DNA from: Actinacidiphila cocklensis | GTDB lineage: Bacteria; Actinomycetota; Actinomycetes; Streptomycetales; Streptomycetaceae | Assembly: GCF_907177275.1 (NCBI RefSeq) | Contig: NZ_CAJSLV010000092.1 | Coordinates: 209,730-273,729 of the forward strand | Direction: 5' to 3' | Length of the DNA: 64,000 bases | Part shown: in pieces, positions 27,249 to 35,620 of the stretch | Layout of the letters: every line of letters starts with the position of its first letter | Position numbering within the stretch: the stretch's first letter is position 1 | Notes under the pieces: model-generated | Databases searched by the model: none | Told to the model about the DNA's origin: nothing | What the model saw: only the letters and a program-made list of their open reading frames with translations | Program-made: the position numbers and the translations under genes

Positions 27249-28409
27249 CTATCCGTGGAGGCGGGCTGCTGCTTCCTTGAGGATGTCTTGTTTCTTGCAG
27301 AAGGCGAAGCGGACCTGGGTGCGGCCGGCGTCGGGGTCGTCGTAGAAGACGGAGTTGGGGACGGCGACCACTCCGCAGCGTTCGGGGAGTGAGCGGCAGA
27401 AGGCGAGGGCGTCCTTCTCGCCGAGGGCTGCGATGTCCGTCGTGATGAAGTACGTGCCCTGGGGGCGGTAGACCTCGAAGCCGGCCGCGGTGAGGCCGTC
27501 GGCCAGGAGGTCGCGCTTCGTCTGGAGGTCGTCGCGGAAGGCGGTGAAGTAGGCGTCCGGGAGGCTGAGGGCTTCCGCGATGGCGTACTGGAACGGGCCC
27601 GAGGCAACATAGGTGAGGAACTGCTTCGTGGTGCGCACGGCCGCGAGGAGGGGAGCGGAGGCGGTAACCCAGCCAACCTTCCAACCCGTGAACGAGAAGG
27701 TCTTGCCCGCTGAGGAGATGGAGACCGTGCGGTCGCGCATGCCGGGCAGCGAGATCAGCGGGATGTGTTCGCCGCCGTCGAAGACCAGGTGTTCGTAGAC
27801 CTCGTCGGTGACGACGATGAGGTCGCGCTCCACAGCCAGCTCGGCAATCGCGGTCATCTCGTCGCGGGTGAGCACCATGCCGGTCGGGTTGTGCGGGCTG
27901 TTCAGGAGAAGCAGGCGGGTGCGGGGGGTGATGGCGTCGCGAAGGGCGTCGAGGTCGGGGCGGAAGTCGGGGGCGCGCAGGGTCAGCGGGACGCGTACAC
28001 CGCCGGCCATCGCGATGCTCGCCGCGTAGGAGTCGTAGAAGGGCTCGAACGCGATGACCTCATCGCCCGGTTCGAGCAGCGCGAGCATCGCCGCCGCGAT
28101 CGCCTCGGTGGCGCCCGCGGTGACCAGCACCTCGGTGTCGGGGTCGAAGTTCAAGCCGTAAAAGCGCCGCTGGTGGTCGACGATCGCCGTGCGCAGTTCC
28201 GGAACGCCCATCCCCGGCGGGTACTGGTTGCCGCGGCCGCCCCGCAGCGCACGCACGGCGGCCTCCCGGATCGCCTCCGGCCCGTCCGTGTCCGGGAAGC
28301 CCTGGCCGAGGTTGATCGCGCCCGTCGTCAGCGCAAGCGCGGACATCTCCGCGAAGATCGTCGTCCCGAGCCCGTCCAGCCTGCGGTTCAGCAGCGGCCT
28401 GCCGCTCAT
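27249..28409 (-). CDS. PLP-dependent aminotransferase, class I/II (intact copy)
   Basis: This 386-residue fold type I aminotransferase has LNSPHNPTGMVLTRDEM, VVTDEVYEHLVFDGGEHIPL and the PLP lysine in SISSAGKTFSFTGWKVGWVT. The C-terminal Arg motif lies in TQVRFAFCKK. It resembles the YbdL/MalY/kynurenine-aminotransferase group (INLGQGFPDTDGPEAIREAA), which uses methionine, kynurenine or similar substrates; the exact one cannot be told. ATG 28409 is preceded by GGTGGAGAG. Fragments of a close paralogue lie at 21253-21432 and 32222-32839 on the same strand. Confidence 0.9.
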   Translation of the reverse strand: MSGRPLLNRRLDGLGTTIFAEMSALALTTGAINLGQGFPDTDGPEAIREAAVRALRGGRGNQYPPGMGVPELRTAIVDHQRRFYGLNFDPDTEVLVTAGATEAIAAAMLALLEPGDEVIAFEPFYDSYAASIAMAGGVRVPLTLRAPDFRPDLDALRDAITPRTRLLLLNSPHNPTGMVLTRDEMTAIAELAVERDLIVVTDEVYEHLVFDGGEHIPLISLPGMRDRTVSISSAGKTFSFTGWKVGWVTASAPLLAAVRTTKQFLTYVASGPFQYAIAEALSLPDAYFTAFRDDLQTKRDLLADGLTAAGFEVYRPQGTYFITTDIAALGEKDALAFCRSLPERCGVVAVPNSVFYDDPDAGRTQVRFAFCKKQDILKEAAARLHG

Positions 28410-28703
28410 CTCTCCACCGTCCTCAACCCGGATGCCGATCCCCTGGGGTCCATCCTGGCTGATGCGCGGCAGCTGGCCTACGCGGCAAGCACCCAATAGG
28501 CAGGTGAAAACGCTTGACCCAGGCCACTCCGCGTTCACACGCTCATTCGTATGTCGATGACGGGCCCGTCAGGGGCAGTCGGTGCGGGCGGGGGCACCGG
28601 CCGAGGCCGGTCCCCCTCCTCGCACCGGATCGCTCTGTCAGCGGCTGGGCGACGACCTCAGAGCTCGGAGCAGGGTTTCTGCGCTCGATCCGATGGGATC
28701 CCG
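28410..28703. other. Intergenic stretch with a direct-repeat copy, no gene
   Basis: This holds the promoter side of the aminotransferase gene, the 30-bp repeat copy at 28517-28546 and GC-rich sequence without motifs. A leftward frame across 28543-28800 is antisense to nothing recognisable. No RNA gene is visible. Confidence 0.4.
28517..28546. repeat. Copy 2 of a 30-bp direct repeat
   Basis: ACCCAGGCCAC, seven variable bases, TCACACGCTCAT, identical to 21425-21454 outside the variable bases and in the same orientation. Together the two copies frame 7.1 kb that contains the recombinase relic near its left end. Confidence 0.7.
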
Positions 28704-28964
28704 TCAGCTCTCGTAGTGGTAGCGGCACTGTGCGATCAGGACGCTGTCCTCGGTCGCCTTGTAGATCAGTCGGTGCTCGTCGTTGATGCGGCGCGACCAA
28801 TAGCCCTGGAATCCGTGCTTGAGGGGTTCCGGCTTGCCGATCCCGTCATTGCCGTTCCTGGCGATGTCGGCGATGAGCGTGTTGATGCGCTTCAGGGTTT
28901 TTCGGTCCTGAAGCTGCCACCACAGGTAGTCCTCCCATGCACGGGAGGAGAAGGTGATCTTCAT
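28704..28964 (-). CDS. yoeB: Toxin of the YoeB/Txe family (mRNA endonuclease)
   Basis: This 86-residue toxin has the RelE-like YoeB signature: FSSRAWEDYLWWQLQDRKTL, GIGKPEPLKHGFQGYWSRRI, NDEHRLIYKATED and the C-terminal QCRYHYES, with the catalytic region His/Tyr retained. YoeB binds the ribosome and cleaves mRNA at the A site. Length and start (MKITF) are standard. It lies ten bases after its antitoxin on the same strand, the usual yefM-yoeB order. Confidence 0.95.
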   Translation of the reverse strand: MKITFSSRAWEDYLWWQLQDRKTLKRINTLIADIARNGNDGIGKPEPLKHGFQGYWSRRINDEHRLIYKATEDSVLIAQCRYHYES

Positions 28965-28974
28965 CGGTCGGCTC

Positions 28975-29232
28975 TTATTCGTCGGTCGCCAGCTTGCGTA
29001 CGGTGCCGCCGCCGGTTTCCAGCTCGTCGATCGAGGCGAGCAGGCGCCGGGCGTTCGCCGGACTCCGCAGCAGGTAGGCCGTCTCTTTCAGGGACTCGTA
29101 GTCCTCAAGGGAGACGATGACGACCGGGTCGTGTCCGGCCCGGGTGATGACGACCTCTTCGCGGTCGTCGGTGACGGAATCGAGCACCTCGGCGTACCGC
29201 GCGCGCGACTCGGAATAGGACATGGTTTTCAC
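28975..29232 (-). CDS. yefM: Antitoxin of the YefM/Phd family
   Basis: This roughly 85-residue antitoxin has the Phd/YefM DNA-binding half (SYSESRARYAEVLDSVTDDR, EEVVITRAGHDPVVIVSLED, YESLKETAYLL) and a flexible C-terminal toxin-binding tail. GTG 29232 (VKTMSYSESRA) is chosen because GGAAGGAGG lies six bases upstream; ATG 29223 is too far from that site but is the common annotated start. It neutralises YoeB and, with it, represses the operon through the palindrome just upstream. Confidence 0.92.
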   Translation of the reverse strand: MKTMSYSESRARYAEVLDSVTDDREEVVITRAGHDPVVIVSLEDYESLKETAYLLRSPANARRLLASIDELETGGGTVRKLATDE

Positions 29233-29247
29233 AGCCGACCTCCTTCC

Positions 29248-29265
29248 TGTACAAGAAATTGTACG
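29248..29265 (-). promoter_or_regulatory. Operator palindrome and -10 of yefM-yoeB
   Basis: TACAAGAAATTGTA (29250-29263) is a perfect five-base-arm palindrome within TGTACAAGAAATTGTACG, close to the TGTACA-type YefM operator. On the gene strand it contains TACAAT, a good -10 hexamer, so repressor binding would block the promoter. Confidence 0.75.
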
Positions 29266-29688
29266 TGAAGTCCCCGGTAAGCGCCATGGCACGGCAGCCG
29301 ACCCGGCCCGTAGAGCTGCCGTCGGATCTGCTGACCGCGTCGGCAATCGCCGGAGTTGGCGCCGCCCTCCGAGTCCTCCGCGGCCCGGGGAAGGGGAATC
29401 CCGAGCGAAACGCGATCCGGAAGGGGAGCAGGCGCACCCGCCGGGCGGCCCTTACGCGATCGTGTGACGTGGGAGCCCGTGCCCAGACGCGGTTCGCCGT
29501 GGCCGCGAGGTGGATGCCCTGCCGGATGATCCCGGCCTCGCCGATCCGGGCGCCGGACGGCAGCCTCCTTGATTGTCGCGCACATGCTCATCACCGTTTG
29601 CAGGCCCGTCTGGCGACATCGGGAAGGGAGTGAGCCCCCGGCCATGTGTGTCACGGCCGAAGCCGTTCGGGGGGCGCGGCAGGAGTTT
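29266..29688. other. Intergenic stretch without a supported gene
   Basis: No frame here shows conserved motifs with a start signal. A leftward reading near 29450-29560 gives GEAGIIRQGIHLAATANRVW after a frameshift, which may be a decayed coding piece. No hairpin of note or RNA gene was seen. Confidence 0.35.
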
Positions 29689-32112
29689 TCACGTGCGTCC
29701 GGCGAATCGCCGTCCGCTCCGCGCAGCCAGCAGATTCTGCTTCGCTGTGCGCGTGTAGGGGTGTTCGGGTCCCAGAACCCGGTCGTAGTCCCTGACCACC
29801 GACTCCAGTAGGCGCGTCGCCCTTGCGCGGCTTCCCGCTTTCAGGCAGACACAGCCCAGGTTGCGGCGCGCATTGAGGGTGCACGGGTGGTCGGGGCCGA
29901 TGACCCGGGCCCTGTCGGCGATGGTCTGGGCGAGGAGCGACCGCGAAGCACTGTAACGGCCTGCCGAAGCGTAGGCGCGTGCGAGGAAGACCTGCACCCG
30001 CAGGGTGTCAGGATGGCTCAGTCCCAATCGCTCCCGGGATGCCGAGAGGAGCGTGGTGAGGAGGTCGAGCGCCTCCGCGTGGCGGCCGACGCCCTGCAGG
30101 GCCAGCGAGCGGAAAGGCTGCCACCAGAAGTAGATGTCGTGGTCCGTCCCCAGCAGGCTCCGGTATCCGGCGAGGTTGTCGTTGTGAAGAGCCAGGGATT
30201 CCGCGTATCTCCCCACTCGCTCGTACATGCGGGCGAGTTCGCCGAAGGCGTTGAGTGTGGACAGGTGTTCCGGCCCTTCGACCCGCAGATTGTCCGCCGC
30301 GGTCTTCTCGAAGAGTGCAAGGGCTTCACTATGACGGCCCTGTGCCCGGTAACAGCTGGCCAGGTTGATCTGGGTCCGGAGAGTGACTGGCGAGTCAGGC
30401 CCCAGGACACGCAGACAGTCGTCCAGATTCACCGTATGAGTACCTACGGCGTCGTCCAGGCGTCCAGCCGCCTCAAGGTGATAACCGAGCGTATTGGTCA
30501 TCTCCAGCGTCTCGTCAGCTTCTGGTCCCGCCGACCGCCGGCACACGTCCAGGTTGTCCTCTATCAAGGGGACCGACATCTGCGGGTAGGACGCGGTGAT
30601 GTACACCGAGCTGAGCGTGCCGCGTGCTGAGACGACGGCGGTGTCGTCTGCATCCAGCAGCCGCAGGTGATCGTCGAGGACTTCCTCGCCCAATGCCCTG
30701 GCGCTGGCCAGTTCACCGGCCGCGCCTAACTGGCGGACCGCGTGTCTGCGCAGATCGAGCAGGCCGGCGAGGACTGCGTTTCCCAGCGGCTGTGCCCAGA
30801 CCCAGAGGCTGTTGACGTGCGGGGCCAGTTCGCGCCGGGCCGGCTCGCCAGGATCTTCGCAGAGGCCACGTAGAACGCCGGCTGCCTGTGCTACGGCTTC
30901 GGCGAGGCGCCCTTCTCCAGCCAGCCTGTCCCTCAGCACCCGCTGGACCAGCCGGTGCATCAGTACTGTTGCCCCGTCCGCCGCGAAGAACGCGAGTGAC
31001 GCGTCGGTCAGGCTACCGAGCGTGCGGTCCATACCGGCGGTGTCGCCGGGGGCGACACTGTGCAGGACGCCGCGCCCTACGCCCGTGGGTGCCAGCAGCG
31101 CCATGAGGTCGACGATGGCGCGCGCGTGGCCCGCCTCTGTTGAACGCTCGACATCGCCGACTGCGAGCAGCAGCGCTGTCGCAGCGCCCTGCGGGTAGTG
31201 CCCCCCAGGTACGCGGGGAAGCGCGTCGGAGGCGGGATTGCGGACGAACCGCTCCTCGTAATCGGCGAACGTCAGGCCCTGAGCACGGATCACGAAGGCT
31301 GCCTGGGCCAAGGCGAGGGGTAGCAGGTCCAGTATCCGTGCCACCTGGGCAGCGCCCTGGCTGTCGTCGCGTCCCGACCGTTCCATGAGGAAGTCCACCG
31401 CTTCCCGCTCGGTGAAAACATCGAGTTCGACAGGCGTGCCGAGGAGGGAGAAGGAGCGCAGGGTACTGGTCACGATCACCGTGGTCCGCCCGGTACGGGG
31501 GAGCCAGCGGGCCGTCTCGTCAGGATCGGCCGCATTGTCGAAGACCAGCAGCGAAGGCTCGTGCAACGCCTCCAACCAGCGCCGGGCGGCGGCAGCAGCG
31601 AGTTCCGCGTTCTGCAGCGGTGCCCGTACGCCGGCCTCGTGGGCGAGATCGGCGAGCCCGGAAACGATCTGTCCCGGCCGTTCGGCCACGATCCACACCA
31701 CGGCCCGCCACTGTGCCTTGACGCATTCGCGGGCGAATGCGGCGGCCAGTTGGGTCTTCCCCACACCTCGGGCGCCCGTGACGGCACACACGACGGCGAC
31801 CCGACCGGGACTCGCCGCCTCCCGCAGAGCGCGTGAGGCGGCGTGCCGTTGCTGGAAAGCAAGGGGACGACGCGGTAGGGCACCTAGGACGAGCGAGGAC
31901 GTCGCTCCTGTAGAAGGGGACCCCGGGGCCATCGCAGGCTGCTCCCGGCTTGCGTACCAACCACCCACTGTGAGTACGGTCGCACCGGCCGTCGGTGCGC
32001 ATGCCAGCACGACCGCCTCGTTCAGCCCCGCCCAGTCGAGCACAGGCCAGAAAATTGCGAACGCGGCGACCGAGCCGGCAACAGCGAGTGTCCAGCGAGT
32101 GCCGTGCGACAT
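29689..32112 (-). CDS. STAND-type NTPase with tetratricopeptide repeats
   Basis: This 807-residue protein has two hydrophobic N-terminal segments (about 8-50), then an NB-ARC-like P-loop NTPase. The Walker A is AVTGARGVGKTQLAAAFARE and the Walker B SLLVFDNAADPDETARW; ILDLLPLALAQAAFVI is the GLPL-like motif. A winged-helix-like region with HRLVQRVLRDRL follows. The C-terminal 350 residues are TPR units of the NB-ARC/TPR kind (GPDSPVTLRTQINLASCYRA, GPEHPYTRTAKQNLLAA). Such STAND proteins are signalling switches and include bacterial antiviral sensors. Start ATG 32112 precedes the membrane segments. A membrane-anchored sensor without an obvious effector domain is the best reading. Confidence 0.85.
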   Translation of the reverse strand: MSHGTRWTLAVAGSVAAFAIFWPVLDWAGLNEAVVLACAPTAGATVLTVGGWYASREQPAMAPGSPSTGATSSLVLGALPRRPLAFQQRHAASRALREAASPGRVAVVCAVTGARGVGKTQLAAAFARECVKAQWRAVVWIVAERPGQIVSGLADLAHEAGVRAPLQNAELAAAAARRWLEALHEPSLLVFDNAADPDETARWLPRTGRTTVIVTSTLRSFSLLGTPVELDVFTEREAVDFLMERSGRDDSQGAAQVARILDLLPLALAQAAFVIRAQGLTFADYEERFVRNPASDALPRVPGGHYPQGAATALLLAVGDVERSTEAGHARAIVDLMALLAPTGVGRGVLHSVAPGDTAGMDRTLGSLTDASLAFFAADGATVLMHRLVQRVLRDRLAGEGRLAEAVAQAAGVLRGLCEDPGEPARRELAPHVNSLWVWAQPLGNAVLAGLLDLRRHAVRQLGAAGELASARALGEEVLDDHLRLLDADDTAVVSARGTLSSVYITASYPQMSVPLIEDNLDVCRRSAGPEADETLEMTNTLGYHLEAAGRLDDAVGTHTVNLDDCLRVLGPDSPVTLRTQINLASCYRAQGRHSEALALFEKTAADNLRVEGPEHLSTLNAFGELARMYERVGRYAESLALHNDNLAGYRSLLGTDHDIYFWWQPFRSLALQGVGRHAEALDLLTTLLSASRERLGLSHPDTLRVQVFLARAYASAGRYSASRSLLAQTIADRARVIGPDHPCTLNARRNLGCVCLKAGSRARATRLLESVVRDYDRVLGPEHPYTRTAKQNLLAARSGRRFAGRT

Positions 32113-32221
32113 GCCTGCCCTCCCCGAAGCGCGGCCGGCCGGTTGCTAGGCGGACGGCCTCCCCGAAAATGGTGCCGCAGCCTGCCGCATGCCGCAGGGG
32201 AAAGGGAGGAACGCTCGGCGC

Positions 32222-32839
32222 TCAGCCGTTGAACGCCTCGCGGAGGCGGGTGGCGGCGTCTGCCAGCACCTTTTCCTGTTTGCAGAAGGCGAAGCGGACC
32301 TGGGTGCGGCCCGCGGTGGGGTGGTCGTAGAAGACGGAGTTGGGGACGGCGACGACGCCGGCTCGTTCGGGCAGCGAGCGGCAGAAGGTCAACGCGTCGG
32401 TGTCCGGGACGAGCTCGGCGATGTCGGTGGTGATGAAGTACGTGCCCTGCGGCTCGTACACGGCGAAGCCGGCGTCGCGCAGGCCGGCGTCGAGCAGGTC
32501 GCGCTTGGTCAGAAGGTCGTCGCGGATGCCGGTGTAGTACGTGTCGGGCAGGGCCAGGGCCTCCGCGATGGCGTACTGGAAGGGGCCTGAGGCGACGTAG
32601 GTCAGGAACTGCTTCGCCGTGCGGACGGCCGCGACGAGTTCGGGGGAGCCCGTCACCCAGCCGACCTTCCAGCCGGTGAAGGAGAAGGTCTTGCCCGCCG
32701 AGGAGATGGAGACCGTGCGGTCGCCCATGCCGGGGAGGGAGATCAGCGGGGTGTGCGTGCCGTCGAAGACCAGGTGCTCGTAGACCTCGTCGGTCACGAC
32801 GAGGAGGTCGCGCTCGACGGCGAGTTCGGCGATCGCGGT
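32222..32839 (-). pseudogene. C-terminal half of a PLP-dependent aminotransferase
   Basis: From TAIAELAVERDLLVVTDEVY to the stop (TRLREAFNG) this is a good aminotransferase C-terminal half, including the PLP lysine in SSAGKTFSFTGWKVGWVTGS. The N-terminal half is missing: at 32839 the homology ends in unrelated sequence, and the frame upstream (to 33148) is not protein-like. Codon use in the remaining half is still strongly biased, so the loss is probably recent. Given the neighbouring core genes, this may be the original chromosomal locus. Confidence 0.85.
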
Positions 32840-33239
32840 CTCCCGGGCGGAGTTCCTCGCGCTGACCGGGAACGGCGCCGCGGGCTGAGCGTCCCGCGCC
32901 CTCGGGCGAGCCGTCTTGCGCGCCCACCGCGAGCACCGCGGTGAGCGCCGCTCGTGTGTGCCGGCAGGGGTGTGCGGGAGCAGTGGGACGGATGCGGGTG
33001 AACACGTGAACTCGTCGGCGCTCCAAGGGATGGAAAGTGCACACAGATGGGTAAAAACCCTGAAGCCGACCCGTGATTCATGATTCCGTAGGTCTCGGAC
33101 CCATTTCGAGCCGGGACCGTTCGGGTCCAGCGGACCCCACGTGGGCACGAGCCGACGCGCGCCCTGTCAATTGGGCGCGTGGAGCGGCCCATCACATCCA
33201 CTGCGTGCTCGATCCACTGCGTGCTTGCGGAGCCGACCC
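32840..33239. other. Junction region between the island and core genes, no gene
   Basis: Sequence upstream of the broken aminotransferase is unrelated to the intact copy and carries no convincing gene. A 14-bp direct repeat, ATCCACTGCGTGCT, occurs at 33196-33209 and 33212-33225 just before the DUF2617 gene and may belong to its promoter region. Confidence 0.45.
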
Positions 33240-33761
33240 ATGCTCACCACCCTGCAAACCTCGTACACCGACACCCGCGCGGGAGATCTCGCCTGGTGCC
33301 TCGGCAAAGACGCGCTTCCCGCGCTCGCCGTGCTCAACGTCGAAGTCGGCGACGGCCGCGGGCTGCGGGCCAAGGTCGAATTACGCCTGCTGGGCGCCTC
33401 GCACCAGGTCCTGGTCGACGCCGGGCGCGGCGAGTGCTCGGAGACGGTCGCGTGCATGCCGGGCAGCCGGGCGCCGCTGCCGTTCGGGGTGGCACGCCGG
33501 GTGGGCGTGTGGGACTACGAATTCGCGGCCCGCATCGAGACGCTGTCGCAGGGCTCCTTCGCTGGCCGGGCGCAGGAGTTGCTCGCGCTGGTCGCCGACC
33601 ACCCGCACGGCCTGGCCGGGACCTTCCCCGGCGACCCGCACGCCTTCACCGCGATGCTGGTGCAGTACGCGGAGGGGGGCGTGCGCTGGCGCACCTGGCA
33701 CGCGTATCCGCAGGAGGGGCGGCTGGTCACCACCAGGACCCGGGTGAACGCGCTGGACTGA
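33240..33761 (+). CDS. DUF2617 family protein
   Basis: This 173-residue protein is a DUF2617 member: MLTTLQTSYTDTRAGDLAWC, LRAKVELRLLGASHQVLVDA, a Leu/Pro-rich middle and RWRTWHAYPQEGRLVTTRTR near the end. The family is confined to actinomycetes and uncharacterised. It is followed 90 bases later by the spermidine-synthase-like membrane protein, a pairing usual in Streptomyces, so it marks the return to core gene order. ATG 33240 fits the family start; the longer frame upstream does not. Confidence 0.88.
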   Translation: MLTTLQTSYTDTRAGDLAWCLGKDALPALAVLNVEVGDGRGLRAKVELRLLGASHQVLVDAGRGECSETVACMPGSRAPLPFGVARRVGVWDYEFAARIETLSQGSFAGRAQELLALVADHPHGLAGTFPGDPHAFTAMLVQYAEGGVRWRTWHAYPQEGRLVTTRTRVNALD

Positions 33762-33851
33762 CCCGATACCGCCCCGGTCCGCCGCCCGGAGCCGCCGATT
33801 GCACCCCTGTGGGTGACCGGTGGCACCTCGACCCTGACATAGCGTGCACTC

Positions 33852-35438
33852 ATGATCGACCAGCGCCATCGCAACGAGGCCCCGCGACTCGGCCTGCGGT
33901 TACCGGTGCCCGCGGCCGCGGCCCGCGCGCTGGTGCTCGCCGCCGTCTTCGTCTGCGCCGCCTGCGGGCTCGTCTACGAGCTGGAACTCGTCGCCCTGGC
34001 CTCGTATCTGGTCGGCGACTCGGTCACCCAGGCCTCGGTGATCCTGTCGGTGATGGTCTTCGCGATGGGCTTCGGCTCGCTGCTGGCAAAACGGTTACGC
34101 GGCCGGGCCGCCGCCGCCTTCGCCGCCGTCGAGACCGGACTCGCCCTGGTCGGCGGCCTGTCGGTGATGGTGCTCTACGGCTTCTTCGCCTGGTTCGGGC
34201 AGGCCACGCCCGCGATGGTCGGCTGCGCCTTCGCGATCGGGGTGCTGACCGGGGCGGAGGTGCCGCTGCTGATGACGCTGGTGCAGCGGATCAGGCAGCA
34301 GGACGCGGGCGGCGCGGTCGCCGACCTCTTCGCCGCCGACTACGTGGGCGCGCTCGTCGGCGGGCTCGCCTTCCCCTTCCTGCTGCTGCCGCACTTCGGG
34401 CAGCTGACCGGCGCGCTGGCCACCGGCGTGGTCAACGCGGCGGCCGGCGGCGCGACCGTGCTGTGGCTCTTCCGCGGCGACCTCAGCCGGCGCGCCCGCG
34501 GCCTGCTGCTGGTCGCCAACGTCCTGGTGCTCGCTGTGCTCGCCGGTGCCGCGGTCGCGGCAGGACCCTTCGAGCGGGCGGCCCGGCGGGCGGTCTACGG
34601 CAGCGACGTGCGGGTCGCGGAGCAGAGCTCGGTCCAGGAGATCGTGCTGACCGGCGGCGGCAGCGGCGGCCGCCCGCTGCGGCTCTACCTCGACGGCCGG
34701 CTGCGGGTCGCGGGCACCGCGACGGCCCGCTACGCCCAGGCACTCGTCCACCCCGCGATGAACGGCCCGCACACCCGGGTCCTGCTGCTCGGCGGCGGTG
34801 ACGGCCTGGCCCTGCGCGAGGTACTGCGGTACGGGGACGTCGCCGAGGTCAGCGCGGTCCAGCCGGACGGCGAGCTGCTGCGGCTGGCCCGCACCGACCC
34901 GGGCCTGACCGCCCTCAACGGCCTCGCCTACGCCGACCCCCGGGTGCGAGCGGTCACCGCGGACCCCTTCGACTGGTTGCGCCGCCTGCACCACGGTGAC
35001 GCCGGCGGGACCTACGACGTGATCGTCGCCGACCTGGCGGACCCGGGGGTCTCCCGCAGCGCCAAGCTGTACTCGCAGGAGTTCTACGGCCTCGCCGCCC
35101 GCGCCCTGGCCCCCGGCGGCCGGCTCGCCGTCCGGGCGGGTACGGCGGCGGGCTCGGCCCGCACCTTCTGGACGATCGACGCGACCGTACGGGCGGTGGG
35201 GCTGCACACCTCGCCGTACTGGCTGCCGGTGGCCCCAGGCGGTCCCGGGGACGCGCCCGACCAGGCCTACCTGCTGGCCGCCCGGGCCGCCGCTCCGCCG
35301 CTCGCCCTGCCCCCGGGTACCCCGCCGACGCTCACCCCGCCGGTGCTGCGGCTGGCCGCCCGGGCGCCGCTGACCACCCGGCCCAGCCGCTCGCTGCCGC
35401 CGTCGACGCTGCTGCGGCCGCGGATACCGGCGTCGTAG
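33852..35438 (+). CDS. Membrane-bound spermidine-synthase-like protein
   Basis: This 528-residue protein has about seven N-terminal membrane helices (residues 22-245), starting VFVCAACGLVYELELVALAS. A cytoplasmic spermidine-synthase fold follows. RVLLLGGGDGLALREVLRYG is the nucleotide-binding loop, VSAVQPDGELLRLAR follows, and YDVIVADLADP is the active-site strand. A Pro-rich tail ends the protein. Such fusions are widespread in actinomycetes; polyamine transfer has not been shown for most. ATG 33852 lies six bases after TAGCGT, so the message is probably leaderless. Confidence 0.85.
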   Translation: MIDQRHRNEAPRLGLRLPVPAAAARALVLAAVFVCAACGLVYELELVALASYLVGDSVTQASVILSVMVFAMGFGSLLAKRLRGRAAAAFAAVETGLALVGGLSVMVLYGFFAWFGQATPAMVGCAFAIGVLTGAEVPLLMTLVQRIRQQDAGGAVADLFAADYVGALVGGLAFPFLLLPHFGQLTGALATGVVNAAAGGATVLWLFRGDLSRRARGLLLVANVLVLAVLAGAAVAAGPFERAARRAVYGSDVRVAEQSSVQEIVLTGGGSGGRPLRLYLDGRLRVAGTATARYAQALVHPAMNGPHTRVLLLGGGDGLALREVLRYGDVAEVSAVQPDGELLRLARTDPGLTALNGLAYADPRVRAVTADPFDWLRRLHHGDAGGTYDVIVADLADPGVSRSAKLYSQEFYGLAARALAPGGRLAVRAGTAAGSARTFWTIDATVRAVGLHTSPYWLPVAPGGPGDAPDQAYLLAARAAAPPLALPPGTPPTLTPPVLRLAARAPLTTRPSRSLPPSTLLRPRIPAS

Positions 35439-35470
35439 GCGGCCCGGGAACGCGCGTCGTAAGCGCCTGG

Positions 35471-35554
35471 GGAGCGGCGGGGCAGGCGGCTCGGGAACGG
35501 CGGGACAGGCGGCTCGGGAACGCGCGGGAGCGGCTCGGGAACGGCGGGGCAGGG
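35471..35554. repeat. Tandem repeat of about 21-23 bases
   Basis: GGCTCGGGAACGGCGGGRCAGG occurs at 35488-35510 and 35532-35554, with a shortened copy at 35511-35530 and a partial copy from 35471. It lies between the spermidine-synthase-like gene and the SRPBCC gene and encodes nothing. Confidence 0.7.
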
Positions 35555-35620
35555 GCGCCGGGGAAAAAGTGCGGGTCGCGGAAACGTCAAGGGGGCGCGC
35601 TGGTGGGTAGGCTCCGCCGC

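Noticed and set aside
29600..29710. TTTTCACGTGCG near 29685 as a parS site
   Set aside because: Only one half matches; the other arm lacks GAAAC.
32840..33148. Upstream extension of the 32-kb aminotransferase frame
   Set aside because: The residues are unrelated to the intact copy and low-complexity; the aminotransferase homology ends sharply at 32839.
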